Shown here: piece after piece, positions 11,409 through 23,900 of the stretch
Layout of the letters: each line of letters opens with the position of its first letter
Position numbering within the stretch: position 1 is the first letter of the stretch
From: Punica granatum
Lineage: Eukaryota; Streptophyta; Magnoliopsida; Myrtales; Lythraceae
Assembly (NCBI RefSeq): GCF_007655135.1
Contig: NC_045128.1
Span: 7,378,001 to 7,442,000 of the forward strand
Direction: 5' to 3'
DNA length: 64,000 nucleotides
Program-made: the position numbers and the translations under genes
The notes under the pieces: generated by a model
Seen by the model: the letters and a program-made list of their open reading frames with translations, nothing else
Told to the model about the DNA's origin: nothing
Database searches by the model: none

Positions 11409-14400
11409 ATGGGAGGGGACAAAGCCATCAACTTGGAGGCCATCAAGAATGAGACCGTTGATCTGGTAATTTCACACACCCATCAAAAAAGAAGAAGAAG
11501 AAACTCATCTCTCTTTCTCTCTTTTTATTCTATCCCTTTGTTTGCTTGAATTATTTAATGGGTTTTATTAATTTTTGTTATTATATAAATATATATATAT
11601 CATCAATATTCTTTCACGGGCAGTGTTTGTTTATGCTGGGTTTTTTTGGGTTCATATGCTTTTTGAAATGCCTGCGTCGATTACTGATTCTCGAGACATG
11701 TGTGATTTTATGCAATAATCGGTTAAAAATTTGTGGAAAACCATGCTTGTGATTGATTTCATGTTAATTTGTGGTTTCCGAGTAGTACGTTAAGTTTTTC
11801 TAGAGTACGAGTTTTCCTAGATTAGATTAGAGTGCTGGTGATGATGTTTGCTTCTAGAGTTCGATTTTTTGCAGGTTTGCTTCTAGAGTTCGACTTTTCG
11901 TAGATTAGATAAGAGTGCTAGTGATGATGTTTGTTTCTGGAGTTCGATTTTTCGTAGATTAGATATGGTGTTTGTTTCCTGATCGTGTGAATCGGTTAGA
12001 TTTTGATTCCATTGCAACAATAACCGTCGAGATTCGGGGGGAGGGGAAGAATCGAGCAAATATGGCAATTAAAAGATATTTATCTGGACAATTGATTTAG
12101 GCTGTCTTTTTATATCGTAAAGGATTTATTATCATGCCCAATTTGACTAGGGGAAAAAAAAGAAACCAATGGAAAAGATCATTTATATTTTTTCTTTTTT
12201 TGCATTAACTAATACATATTTTCAATTTACATGCACCATTCAGAAAATTAAATTTCATGATAATTAAATTTTACATCGTTTCGATTAATTAATCCTCGAC
12301 CATCCAAGATATAGCTTCGTTCCGACTTTGATACCTTTCTTTGATAGGCCACTTTAAATGCCCTATGCAATAATATCATGAGTAGTGTATAGGTTTAGCA
12401 ATCGCATATAGTTGGTAGTTCTAGTTGGGATTACCGTGGACCCTTTTTGCCAATGTCTTTACTTTTCCAAAGAGGTAGAAAAGAAAAATGTCACACTCTT
12501 TTCATTTTTTCCACAAAGGAGGGATTGCTGATTAATAGTGTGTGACATGGGAAACCCTAGGATGGGAACCAGATTCGGGACCGACCTCGGTCTTCTCCAG
12601 TACGAGCAAAAGAGTCTCGGACTTGAGCATTCCTCCTTTAAAAACCAGAAATATGCATCCACTTTATCGGAACTTAACAGTCACTTTCCTCCCATCCAAC
12701 TTGCATGAGAAACACCCTCTTAATGAACCTTTTAACATAACTTTCCCATGACAACTTTACATCGGTTCCGGCATAGCCAGAATAGAATCGTAAATATTGC
12801 AGTTGGTTCAGTTCGGCCTGATCGAGTGAATGTGGTGCCGTGGAAAAGTGACAAAAAGAAAAGCTTCTCCCAATTCATGTGCTATTGGCAAATCCACTTT
12901 ATCTCCTGTCCAACCAACTTGCGATCATATCATATGCATATCTTATAAAGTTGCAGTTGGATCCGAACATGAGAAAGATAGAGATTGGTTATTCTCAACT
13001 TAATATATCTTTCTCAAACTTTTAATACGCTCCCAATTCACTATCAATAATTTTTTATTTTCTCACTGTTTTCCTCTTTTTTTTTTAAATATATCTTTTT
13101 TGGTTAATTAATTGATTAATTAATTGTCTGGTATGAGCTGTTTTGTATGGTAGTGAGGGGGGGGTACTTTTCCGTGGTACTTTTGGCCTTTTTCAGTCCG
13201 TGAAACGGCCACTGCACTAACTGTTCCTTTTGGCAAAATCTCTGATTATTTTTTTCAATTATATTTTTATGATCATTGTTTATTTCTATTTAATATTCTC
13301 TTTGCCACTTTTTATTACCTCACATTAATTAAAAAAATGGTCTAAAAGGGACAAAGGAGGTTTGATAGCTTGATTCAGACTCAAATGTTTTAGGATTTAA
13401 AAATCGTGTCTCATAGCTCAGATCAATCCTCAGAATTAGGTATAAAAAGTTTATAGTTGTAGTTTGCATGGGCTCCATCCATTTGCTGGTATTTCTGACC
13501 CACTAGTGGAGAGGGAGCCACTTCTGTGCTGGGGCTGTCCACCATGAGATGCCGATTGTTCTATATCTGTAACCATTGCCTCGTTAATAATAATAATTGG
13601 CCAGGGGCAACTTAAAAAAAAAATATAATGTTTGCTCTTGACCGGGGACGACTAATTAGGCAATCTAAAGGGCGAAGTGCGCTCTATGAAGAATGCCCTT
13701 TTCATTGTATTCGGGGGGAGAAAAATTGCCAATCCCCGAGGGAGTGAGGGACGGAAATGAATTTGCATCATAAAGTTCGGGGTTGAATGTTGAGCTGGAT
13801 AAAATTTAGGGACCAAAGTTGAATGTAGTAACAACAAAATAAAGGAGGGGGCAAACTGCAGTTTTTAGACAATCTTTTTGTACCCCGACATGATTATCGG
13901 GAATCTCGACATGGAGGCGCGTGCCGTACACGGTCCACTCACTCGGCGGAAAGGTGATGGGTAGCCCCACCTGACCTGCCCACATCACATTTTATTATTA
14001 TTATTATTATTTTTGTTTTGCTTTTATGTTATTTTGGGGTTGGTGTCGATCAACTCTTACGTGTGACCTGTTACGTCCCGTTTGGGACTTCTGTTCATGA
14101 GTTAAATTTCGAAGGACAAAAGACTTCAGCCCCTTATTTTGCTTCAGAAAAGAATTTTCAAAGGGAAACTTTTGCATTAGTAAAATTAAATCAAACAAAA
14201 TGTTGACAAAAAATCAAAATTTTATTGGAGATGAGTTCCAATTCCATGCCCGATAAGTTTGCATTTTAAGCATGTGAATCGTACCACTAAGTGAAATTTC
14301 ATCGACTGCCTCTAGTTTACTGAGAAGCTGCCGAAAAGAAAAACATAAAACTGATCTTCTTTTTTTTTTCCTTTTAATTTCGTTTCTTCAACTTTATTGT

Positions 14401-17400
14401 TAAAATGAATAGAGCAACTTGTACATCTTTTTTATTGGGAACTATATTTTTATTTGTGATTAGTATTTTCTTGAAATTCGGGGCTGTTCGGGAAATTGCT
14501 TTGCGTGCCTCAAAGTTTTTCATTTACAACATAATACATCGGGCAAATATCGTTGGTAATATCTTTTGAAATCAACATTGATGGCTGGAAGGCGATATCG
14601 ACAAGCAATCAGCGACCGCAGTTGCCTGTGATGGTTGCTGAATGCAGTAAAGGAGATGGTGTTGCCTAAATCGACGTTTTGTTATAGAGAACACAAACAA
14701 TGTCTCCTGAAAATTGTATCTGAAATGAAAATTTTACGAATAATTTCTGAGAACAACTGCTAAACCACATTACGAAAACAGTTATACCAATACTCTGTTT
14801 ATAGAATCATTAAAAGATGCCCAAGAATGATTTTCAAGTTCTTCTGTTTCCATTGGAATTTTCCTTCATGGAACAAGCATGATCATCACTATGCTTTTGA
14901 AAAGATCGAACGAGCACTACACCACACATAACTTAGTCGAGATTAATAAGAAATGAGTAAAATAGAGAAGCTAATAATAAGTTTACTAGTTCAAAATTTA
15001 ATTGGCACGAGCGATTTTCTGAAACACTTTGTATGCCTTCATTTTATTCTAAATGTATATTCTACAATTTTAACAGGAAAAGATTCCGATCGAGGAAGTG
15101 TTCGAGCAGCTTAAATCTTCCAAAGAAGGTTTGACCACTGAAGAAGGGGATCAGCGGCTCCAAATCTTTGGGTACAACAAGTTGGAGGAGAAAAAGGTAT
15201 TCTTCGCGTCATATCTACCTAGCCCGAATTTTCATCATAAAATTACTGTAAGTAGATAAAGCTCATCAAGTTAGACTAAATTCAGGTATATGAAACAGCA
15301 TGAAGAGACTTATAAGATGGATCACATGGGACATGTGGTCGCACTTGTTGATGTAGTAGATTCATGACCCAATATGCTAAATCCTGACCTGTTTCCCAAT
15401 CCATTTTACACATTTCTTGAAAACGATACGAGCAAGAACCCCGCGACAGTTCACAGTTCTTTCCTTTGATGAAGTTTGCTTGCTTTGTGTTGGATAAATA
15501 GGAAAGTAAGATACTCAAGTTCCTTGGGTTCATGTGGAATCCCTTGTCATGGGTCATGGAAGCTGCAGCCATCATGGCTATCGCGCTTGCAAATGGCGAT
15601 GGGAAGCCTCCTGATTGGCAGGATTTTGTGGGTATCATGTGCTTGCTCGTTATCAACTCTACCATCTCCTTCATCGAGGAGAACAATGCCGGTAATGCCG
15701 CTGCAGCCCTGATGGCCAATCTTGCTCCTAAAACGAAGGTAAAAACATAATGCTTATGAGAAAAACATCAATGAGTTGACCCTACCATATGTGATGATCC
15801 TGAACGTAGAGAAAGAAGGCAGGTTTGCTCATCACCTTTTGTATGATAGGTTCTGAGGGATGGGAAGTGGAGTGAACGTGAGGCAGCCGTCTTGGTTCCC
15901 GGAGATATCATTAGTATCAAGCTTGGAGACATCATTCCAGCAGATGCTCGTCTCCTCGAGGGTGACCCCCTGAAGGTTGATCAATCTGCTCTCACTGGTG
16001 AATCCCTCCCAGTGACAAAGAACCCCCATGATGAAGTCTTCTCGGGCTCAACCTGCAAGCAGGGCGAGATTGAGGCAATTGTGATTGCCACCGGGGTCCA
16101 CACCTTCTTCGGGAAGGCAGCACACCTTGTCGACAGCACAAACCAAGTCGGGCACTTCCAGAAGGTCCTAACTGCAATTGGGAACTTCTGCATCTGCTCC
16201 ATTGCAGTTGGGATGTTGATCGAGATCATTGTCATGTATCCGATTCAGCACCGGAAGTATCGGGACGGGATTAACAACCTCTTGGTGCTCTTGATCGGAG
16301 GTATCCCCATTGCTATGCCCACGGTCTTGTCCGTGACAATGGCAATCGGTTCCCACAGGCTGTCCCAGCAGGGGGCAATCACAAAGAGAATGACTGCAAT
16401 TGAGGAGATGGCAGGAATGGACGTCCTCTGCAGTGATAAGACGGGGACTCTGACACTCAACAAGTTGAGCGTCGATAAGAACTTGATCGAAGTTTTCGTG
16501 AAAGATGTGGACAAGGAGGGTGTGATCCTCCTCGCTGCTCGGGCTTCTAGGACAGAGAACCAGGACGCTATTGATGCAGCCATTGTTGGAATGCTCGCTG
16601 ATCCTAGAGAGGTAATTAAATCCCTTCATAAATTTTATTTGGGCAACTTCTTTTTGTCTGCAAAAGCATGTTTTTATCAGAAGAAAATGCTCTTCACTAA
16701 GAATTACTAGACTCTAGTACATATTTATGATGATTGGATGATAACTTCCAAGTTGCTATGATTAAATGCGCGAAGTATTAACTGGTTAATTGTAAGTTTC
16801 ATATATATATCAGGCACGAGCTGGAATCAGAGAGGTGCATTTCTTTCCATTCAATCCCGTGGACAAGAGAACTGCTTTGACTTACATTGAGTCCAATGGG
16901 ACCTGGCATCGAGCAAGCAAAGGGGCCCCTGAGCAAGTAAATCATCACCCAACAGCTTCTTTTGCATTTAACATGAACGTGGTATATGAACATAAATGTA
17001 TCTGTGTTACTACAGATTTTGAATCTTTGCAATGCTCGAGAGGATATGAGGAAGAAGGTCCATGCTATCATCGATAAGTTTGCCGAACGTGGGTTGCGGT
17101 CGTTGGCAGTTGCTAGACAGGTTTGTCAATTTTATTGATTAGCATCTGCATTCTATTGCTCATTCTACTTGGTTAGATCATGCCCAGATTATAAGAATTT
17201 CCTGCTGTGTATGGATATATTTTATAGGAAGTGCCGGAGAAAACAAAAGAAAGCTCCGGGGCCCCCTGGCAGTTTGTGGGCCTTCTTTCTCTCTTTGACC
17301 CTCCAAGGCACGACAGTGCAGAAACCATTCGCAGAGCGCTCAATCTCGGGGTGAATGTTAAGATGATAACGGGTAATTAATAGATAATTCGTTTCCATTA

Positions 17401-19736
17401 CCTCTACATACACCACTTTTATCATGAATGAATTATTTAGTTGTGCTTTCGTTTTGAAATCTTTAGGTGATCAACTTGCCATTGCTAAGGAGACGGGAAG
17501 GAGACTTGGTATGGGAACTAATATGTATCCTTCTGCTTCCTTACTTGGACAAGACAAGGATGCAAGCATTGCAGCACTTCCTGTGGAGGAACTAATCGAG
17601 AAGGCTGATGGGTTCGCTGGAGTTTTCCCAGGTTCGTATTTTCGTATTTTCGTTCTAACATTGGTTTTTCCTCCAGCATGAAATTAGCACCCACTCTCAT
17701 TCTTGTGAGTCATTTTTGGGATTTTGGAACCGAGTTTTCTTAACTGATGGGAAATGGTTTCTGTTGACTCTGGATATTCGGAGAAATAATCACTGGATAA
17801 TTCCATGTAGAGTGACTAGCATGAAACAAATGAAGCCTTACTCTTATTTCCCTATTCACAGAGCACAAGTACGAGATTGTGAAGAAACTGCAGGAAAGGA
17901 AGCACATATGTGGAATGACAGGGGATGGAGTTAACGATGCCCCTGCTCTGAAGAAGGCCGACATTGGAATTGCCGTTGCTGATGCTACTGATGCTGCTCG
18001 GAGTGCTTCTGACATTGTTCTTACCGAGCCTGGTCTGAGCGTCATCATTAGTGCAGTGCTAACTAGCCGGGCAATATTCCAGAGAATGAAGAATTATACT
18101 GTGAGTTGTATACTCTCTTATGAATTCCTCAATCCTTTTAAAACTTTTTTTTAACCCTTTGGAGATTTTATGGATTGCCGATATATTATTTGCAGATATA
18201 TGCTGTCTCCATCACTATCCGTATTGTGGTAAGTAGCAATACAAGAAGCTCTCTTGATCTGTTTCGCGAGGATCATTTTCACTTTGGAAAATACTTTTTC
18301 CTAAGAAATAACTTTTTTTAACCATTGATAATCCTTCATTTGCGCTTTGAAATTTTCCAGTTCGGTTTCATGCTCATTGCTCTTATATGGAAGTTCGACT
18401 TCTCTCCTTTCATGGTTCTGATCATTGCCATACTGAATGATGGTAAGAAAGCTTTTCTTGCAATGTGCCTTTGTAGGGATTTATTTTGTTCGTTCTTGGC
18501 ACTTCAAATTTTGGACAAGAGTAACGCCATAGCTTATTGAAATTTTCAAGGTACGATTATGACTATCTCAAAGGATCGTGTGAAGCCATCTCCAATGCCA
18601 GATAGCTGGAAACTGAAGGAGATCTTTGCGACTGGGATTGTGCTCGGAGGTTACTTGGCCTTGATGACTGTTGTTTTCTTCTGGGCAATGAAATCAACCG
18701 ACTTCTTTTCCGTAAGAAACAATCACTACCTTGCACTCTCCTTGATCCCATTTAACTTTAATTATTCCTCATTATCCATAATCCAACTGAATTTAGGAAA
18801 AATTCCATGTGAGATCACTGAGAGATAATCGGGAAGAAATGATGGCCGCTCTGTACCTACAAGTGAGTATCGTGAGTCAAGCTTTGATCTTTGTCACCCG
18901 ATCCAGAAGCTGGTCATTTGTTGAACGCCCGGGTCTGCTTTTAGTCACTGCCTTCATTATTGCACAACTGGTACGAGTCTCTTGAATCATATCCACTCTA
19001 GATATGACAATAGTCAAAACATGCGAGATTATCTGATTTAATTATTTCGGGGTTTGAAGATTGCAACGGTGATAGCGGTATATGCGAACTGGGGATTTGC
19101 GGAGATCAAAGGGTGCGGTTGGGGATGGGCAGGTGTGATCTGGCTCTATAGCATCGTCTTCTACCTTCCATTGGATCTCATCAAGTTTGCTATCAGATAC
19201 ATTCTAAGTGGAAAGGCTTGGCTCAACTTACTCGAGAACAAGGTACGCATATGCATATTTTGGGTAAAATACCGGCTACATGCTTCTCGTAATTCTAAGG
19301 TCGAGTAATTTTATGAATGGTAGACTGCCTTCACGACCAAGAAAGACTATGGTAAGGAGGAAAGGGAAGCTCAGTGGGCCCTCGCACAGAGAACCCTTCA
19401 TGGGCTTCAGCCACCAGAAGCCTCTGCACTCTTCAACGACAAGAGCAGTTATAGGGAGCTGTCGGAGATCGCCGAGCAGGCCAAGAGACGAGCTGAAGTC
19501 GCGAGGTATCTTGACAGTTTCCTCCTCTATCATTGGTCCTAAGGCCTCATTCCTTCATTGCAAACGAATTATTTTGTTTTCATTATCGATCTCATGGCTC
19601 ATGGATTGACTCGGGTCGAATTTATTGGTGATTTTGCAGGCTTCGGGAGCTGCATACGCTGAAGGGACATGTCGAGTCAGTTGTGAAGCTGAAGGGATTG
19701 GACATTGATACAATCCAGCAGCACTACACAGTGTGA
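11409..19736 (+). CDS. Plasma-membrane H+-ATPase (P3A P-type proton pump), 954 aa, 16 exons
   Basis: Pumps H+ out of the cell at the expense of ATP, energising nutrient uptake, cell expansion and stomatal movement. Exons: 11409-11465, 15077-15196, 15502-15738, 15850-16611, 16814-16936, 17016-17120, 17228-17372, 17467-17631, 17862-18100, 18196-18228, 18361-18442, 18551-18711, 18797-18970, 19060-19242, 19324-19505, 19640-19736. All introns are GT-AG, all phases agree, and the sum is 2865 nt. The start [19 protein letters not shown] is the normal family N-terminus. Visible motifs: TGES (187-190), phosphorylated Asp334 in [21 protein letters not shown] (592-599), and Asp689 in AILNDG, equivalent to the proton-binding Asp of the M6 helix. 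The C-terminal regulatory domain ends HYTV; Thr953 is the penultimate Thr whose phosphorylation recruits 14-3-3 proteins. Minor substitutions include Cys for the usual Val in HICGMTGDG. Intron 1 is 3.6 kb. The gene looks intact. Confidence 0.97.
11466..15076 (+). other. First intron of the H+-ATPase gene (3.6 kb)
   Basis: It starts GTAATTTC after the codon for Leu19 and ends TTTAACAG before Glu20. It is much longer than the other introns of this gene (about 70-360 bp). It contains a 54-bp tandem repeat near its 5' end and otherwise AT-rich unique sequence. No nested gene was recognised. Long first introns often carry regulatory elements; that role here is inference. Confidence 0.85.
11799..11977 (+). 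repeat. 54-bp tandem repeat in H+-ATPase intron 1, one unit truncated
   Basis: Units begin TCTAGAGT(A/T)CGA at 11799 (54 bp), 11853 (only 29 bp, keeping both ends and missing the middle), 11882 (54 bp) and TCTGGAGTTCGA at 11936 (about 42 bp). Each full unit runs through TAGATTAGAT and GTGATGATGTTTG. Confidence 0.85.
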
Positions 19737-20020
19737 GATACTCTCGTGAAATATCGCCCCGAGAAAGGAGAAGAGGAAGAAGCCTTAAGGCTCCGATGTT
19801 GGCGACTTAGAATAGCGGAGAAGATGAGATGGATCTGTCCCTCATCCTGTCTCCCTTTAGCTAGCTTATTAGATAAAAGTTTGTGGTGGAGCACTGTCTC
19901 CCTAATGTTCTAAATTTCCATAACGTTTCCCTTGGCATAATTTCTGGGAATTCCATTGTCGTCGCAGTTGCTGCACTTTTATATATGCAGTCCAACTTCC
20001 TTCGAGTTATATATCTTGAT
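19737..20020 (+). other. Probable 3' UTR of the H+-ATPase gene
   Basis: Non-coding sequence after the TGA; the exact polyadenylation site is not visible. A run of AT-rich words (TTATATATGCAG, near 19979-19990) lies in the expected distance range. Confidence 0.4.
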
Positions 20021-20640
20021 CACATGCCATCTTGATGGGCGAAACGATTCGACGAGGTTTGCTGTTGTAAGAATTACGGGCCCCTATGTGATAGAAACGT
20101 GAGTATTGGCGAATGAAGTTCACGACGGAGTTTGGGAAGTGATGTGGACACTGCTCAACGATACTAATAAATGACCACTCGAGTACTATTTTACGGGACT
20201 GACCGACTAAAACCACACCTCGAGAGGGAAGGCTATAAATATCTAAAGCACTTCACTTTCTAGGAGACTTTTACACAATCAAACTCTCTCCTACAAGAGG
20301 CCCATGGACCAAGCCCTTGTCTAGAATATGACTCTCTCCCTAACGAATTCTCTCAATCGTCCAACCATTCTCCCATCGGCTCCACCGGCCACACCTCCAC
20401 TGCATCCGAACGATTCTTCCCCCCTCAACAAGAGCTGAGCTCTATAGGGAAGAATTCCTGCTTTCGATATGCAAGAAATCAAGAGTGCAGCAACTAGGGG
20501 ACACGGACATCGTGCTCTAGATGCAAATCTTGGAGCTCTTTCACGCACAAACCCGAAAGCCAATTGTTCAAGAGGATAGACTAGAGAGGGAAATCCACTC
20601 GAGGATCACTGCTCGCCCACTTGTTCCATTTAACTCAATC
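20021..20640. other. Possible LTR-retrotransposon remnant (unclassified)
   Basis: This stretch is GC-richer than its surroundings. It holds a TATA-like GGCTATAAATATC near 20231-20243 followed by short-leader-like sequence, reminiscent of the promoter/R region of an LTR. No repeated LTR partner, primer-binding site or coding domain was found, so this is a weak call. Open frames here (such as 20321-20563 on minus) show no family signature. Confidence 0.25.
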
Positions 20641-21490
20641 ATGCCAGACGTCCTCAAATCAAAGATATTCATCTCAAACTTATTCTTTTCTGATGATGGA
20701 GTCAGCAGCTCTTACATCATGTATATATGGATAAGAATATTTATGTACGTATATATATAATGTTATAGGTATACGTCTATATATTATGCTGGTAAGGACA
20801 AAGGGGCAAACGGGTGCACATGGCCGTCACTATCCCAACAATATGACATTTTAGTTTATAACATAATCTAATGTCGAAACCCAACGTGTAATAATTGCCT
20901 TTCCGCTTTAGATCAAGAAGTTTGCTCCATCTTTTTATCTGTTTACTTGTCCTTTCTGATCCAACTAATGTATAATATTGAATTATCCAGATTTTCTGCT
21001 CTTATGTCACTGTGTAGGTCCCTTATGTTATTTGTGTCACTGTACTTCTTCATCACGTTCATCCTCGTACTCGATGTATTTACGCCTCGAGAAGTTACTG
21101 AAAGTTATTAATTCTAGGTGCAGGTAACTGCAGTATATATATATATATATATCTGATCATGCTACTATGTGTTCAGTCGCACGTATGTTATGTGTCTTAT
21201 TTATCTATAACATGATCGAGAGATTTGGTCAAAATATCTGGTGCCGCAGTACGTGAAGTAAAAAGAATAAAAAAAAAAACTAAAGAGTTCTTTTGAACTC
21301 AACTAAAACTAAAAATAAATCATGAGGATATGGTAGAATGACAAATTGTGTCATAATAGGTAGAGTTGCAAACTTGCAATGCCAAAGGTTTAATAAAATT
21401 TGAGATTATTATTATATTTGGTGGTCAGGGTCAAGCTGACATTCAAACAAAAATAGTTATTGATTAAAATACCTACGATTTTATCGAAAA

Positions 21491-21525
21491 AAAACTCAAA
21501 TTTTACCCCAAAAAAACTCAAATTT
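21491..21525 (+). repeat. Micro-insertion: 13-bp duplication around TACCCCAAA
   Basis: AAAACTCAAATTT occurs at 21491-21503 and again at 21513-21525, perfectly, with TACCCCAAA between. The spacer runs into the A-tract of the second copy. It resembles the ACCCAAAAAAA tail of the SINE relic at 8.8 kb. Confidence 0.6.
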
Positions 21526-23608
21526 AGAATAGGGAAGGCAAACATGGAGCAGGTTTATATATATATATATAATATTTTATATATAGCTATGATGGTCCGG
21601 TCAGAAAGTTTCAAAACGTCCAAATAGCTTAATGGAATTTTCTCAAATTTTTGAATTTTTTTCTTTTAAAATGAAAGTTTAATTTTTTTAAAAATATATA
21701 GATGTAGATTTATGGGACCAGTCATTATTTTTTTTAATCTTTTTTTGAAAAATATTTTCTTAATTTTAAAATTTATTTTTTAAAAAACATATAATATAGA
21801 TTTGTGCGATCGGTTATTTTTCTCGATTTTTTTAGATTTATTTTGTAAAATGAATTTTTCGATTTTTATTTTTAAAAGCTTTTAAAACATATAAATATTA
21901 TTTATGAAATTGTTGTTATTTTCTCAAAGTTTTGAACTATTTTTTAGAAGACGAACTTAAATTTTTTAAAACATATAGAAATATATATAGATTTATGGGA
22001 ACATTAATTATTTTCTCAATTTTTATTTTTTATATTAAAAATATTGTTCGGAAAAATCTTGATAAAACAAATCAAGTAAGATTATATATTTTTTTTAAAA
22101 GCAAATCAAATAATATATTCTTTAATAGATATAGATATGAAGTGTTATTTATACATAAGTAGTAGGCGTACCAATTTTGCTATGAAAAAATATTACCACC
22201 ACTAGATGCAAGTTCTTTAATTTTCGTAAACACACAACCTTATTTTGGTACGTCTACTATTAGACATAAATGTGAGTTGTTTAACTTTTTACTTTTCTAA
22301 CATGTAAACTTTTATAAAATATTTTGATTTCCCAATTTATGTATGTAATTAATATAAAACACGATGTATTACCACAACGTAACGTGGTTGGAATTTTTTT
22401 ATGCATAATCTCTATTCAAATTGCCGGACATATGAGTTTTTAAATTTTTTACCTCTTTTATTTGTAATAATGTAATAATTTTTCATTATCTTATTTGTAA
22501 AATAATAATATTATTATTACTCTATATATATAATAGTTATATAGTTCACTGTTATTGATTTAAATTATTACTTTTAACAACTTATGATAATATTTTATAT
22601 AATAAAATATAAAAGATTCACGTTCATTCTCGTACAACGCATGCCTACGGCCAGTTTAGAATATGGGAAGGCACACATGGGCAATGGAGCAGCAAACATT
22701 GACAAAAAGAACAATAATAGAGTGGGTTGCGCCAAAAAGAATAATTTAAATGGATATACACCTATATATATATATATATTTAACAACGTGCGATTTAAGG
22801 ATATCATTGTTAATTAATGATGAGGGAATGCATTGGATCCAGGGAAGAAGAGAAGAGATAGAGAAGCCCTAGCTCTCCAATCTCTTCTGGACCAAAATTA
22901 GAGAGATTCCTTCTGTCCTTGAAAATAATCCAATCTGTGATTCTTTTTCTTTTTTATTTTATTTTTAATAATTATGGCAGGAAGCTTCATATATGTGCAC
23001 GAAACTTTGAATTTGTATTATAAAATTATCCAAACAATTTATATTATTTGGGTGATTAAATTGAATCTTCTTTCGAGGGCATAACTTGCAAATTACTAAG
23101 AACTACTTTCACTTCAGTGAAGGCTCACCTGATTTACATCATGCTTCTCTCAATATTCATAAGATAGAAACGGTTCAAGATGCACTCTGTGGCGAGAGAA
23201 ATGAATCCATTCCATAGAGCAGCATAGCATATGTTATATTGATGATGGTAATTATGAAACCTGGAAATCTTCGACTGGAATTGGTTATCAAGTGTAGTTA
23301 ACACTTCATGCTGTAAATTTTTCTTTTGGATAAGCCATGCTGTGAAAGTTGAGTTGTCTTATACTGTAATTTCGTTTTAAATGTGTTGGACTATGGTGGA
23401 GTTGCAGTTTGGAGATCCGAAGGATATCCCATACATAACGTTTCGGCAAAATATATTTATAATACAGATATGCAAATAATATTTATGAAATGTTTATTTG
23501 TTTGGGTTAGAACCATTTTTTTCACCGAAAAGAAAATCATATTTTTGGCGTGTATAAGGTCTCGATTAATTTAATTCGAGTGAGGTCAGCCGATTAAGGA
23601 ATAAAAAT

Positions 23609-23644
23609 CCTTCAATCATTCACCCAAAAAAACCCTGCAATCAT
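23609..23644 (+). repeat. Micro-insertion: 11-bp duplication around TCACCCAAAAAAAC
   Basis: CCTTCAATCAT (23609-23619) and CCTGCAATCAT (23634-23644) differ by one base and flank TCACCCAAAAAAAC. The spacer closely matches the 3' end (CACACCCAAAAAAAC) of the minus-strand SINE relic near 8781. Confidence 0.6.
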
Positions 23645-23724
23645 GAATCTTTTCTATGCAAGATCTTACTTAGAAAAGAATAAGCGTCGAACGGTTCAAG
23701 CAATTCACGTGATCAAATTTATTT

Positions 23725-23900
23725 TTTTGGTTGTACCATAATATTCAGAAATTCCACATGCCATGATTAATCCAGTTTGAATCGAGTTGGTTCACTAAAA
23801 GAGTAAATCTCTCCCAATATGAATTTTCTCCATTCACAATATTCGAATTCAAGATTTTAATTAAAAAAATAAGTATTGAATTACTTTAAATTAAGGTGCT
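23725..23900 (-). mobile_element. Diverged SINE-like relic (minus)
   Basis: It shows the same word order as the relic at 8781-8964: GTTGGTTCACTAAAAGAGTA, then a GAATTTTCTCCATTCACA block, then ATTCGAATTCAAGA as a degenerate B-box on the opposite strand. Ends are not defined. Confidence 0.4.

Larger units (their letters stand above)
20641..23724. other. Intergenic, AT-rich, one micro-duplication
   Basis: No gene recognised. It contains AT microsatellites (about 21132-21152 and 21558-21571) and the 13-bp duplication around a CCCC+A spacer at 21491-21525. Confidence 0.5.

Noticed and set aside
15981..16629. Long minus-strand open frames (84-153 aa) opposite H+-ATPase exon 4
   Set aside because: They are antisense shadows of a 762-nt highly biased coding exon; products match no family and frames overlap one another.
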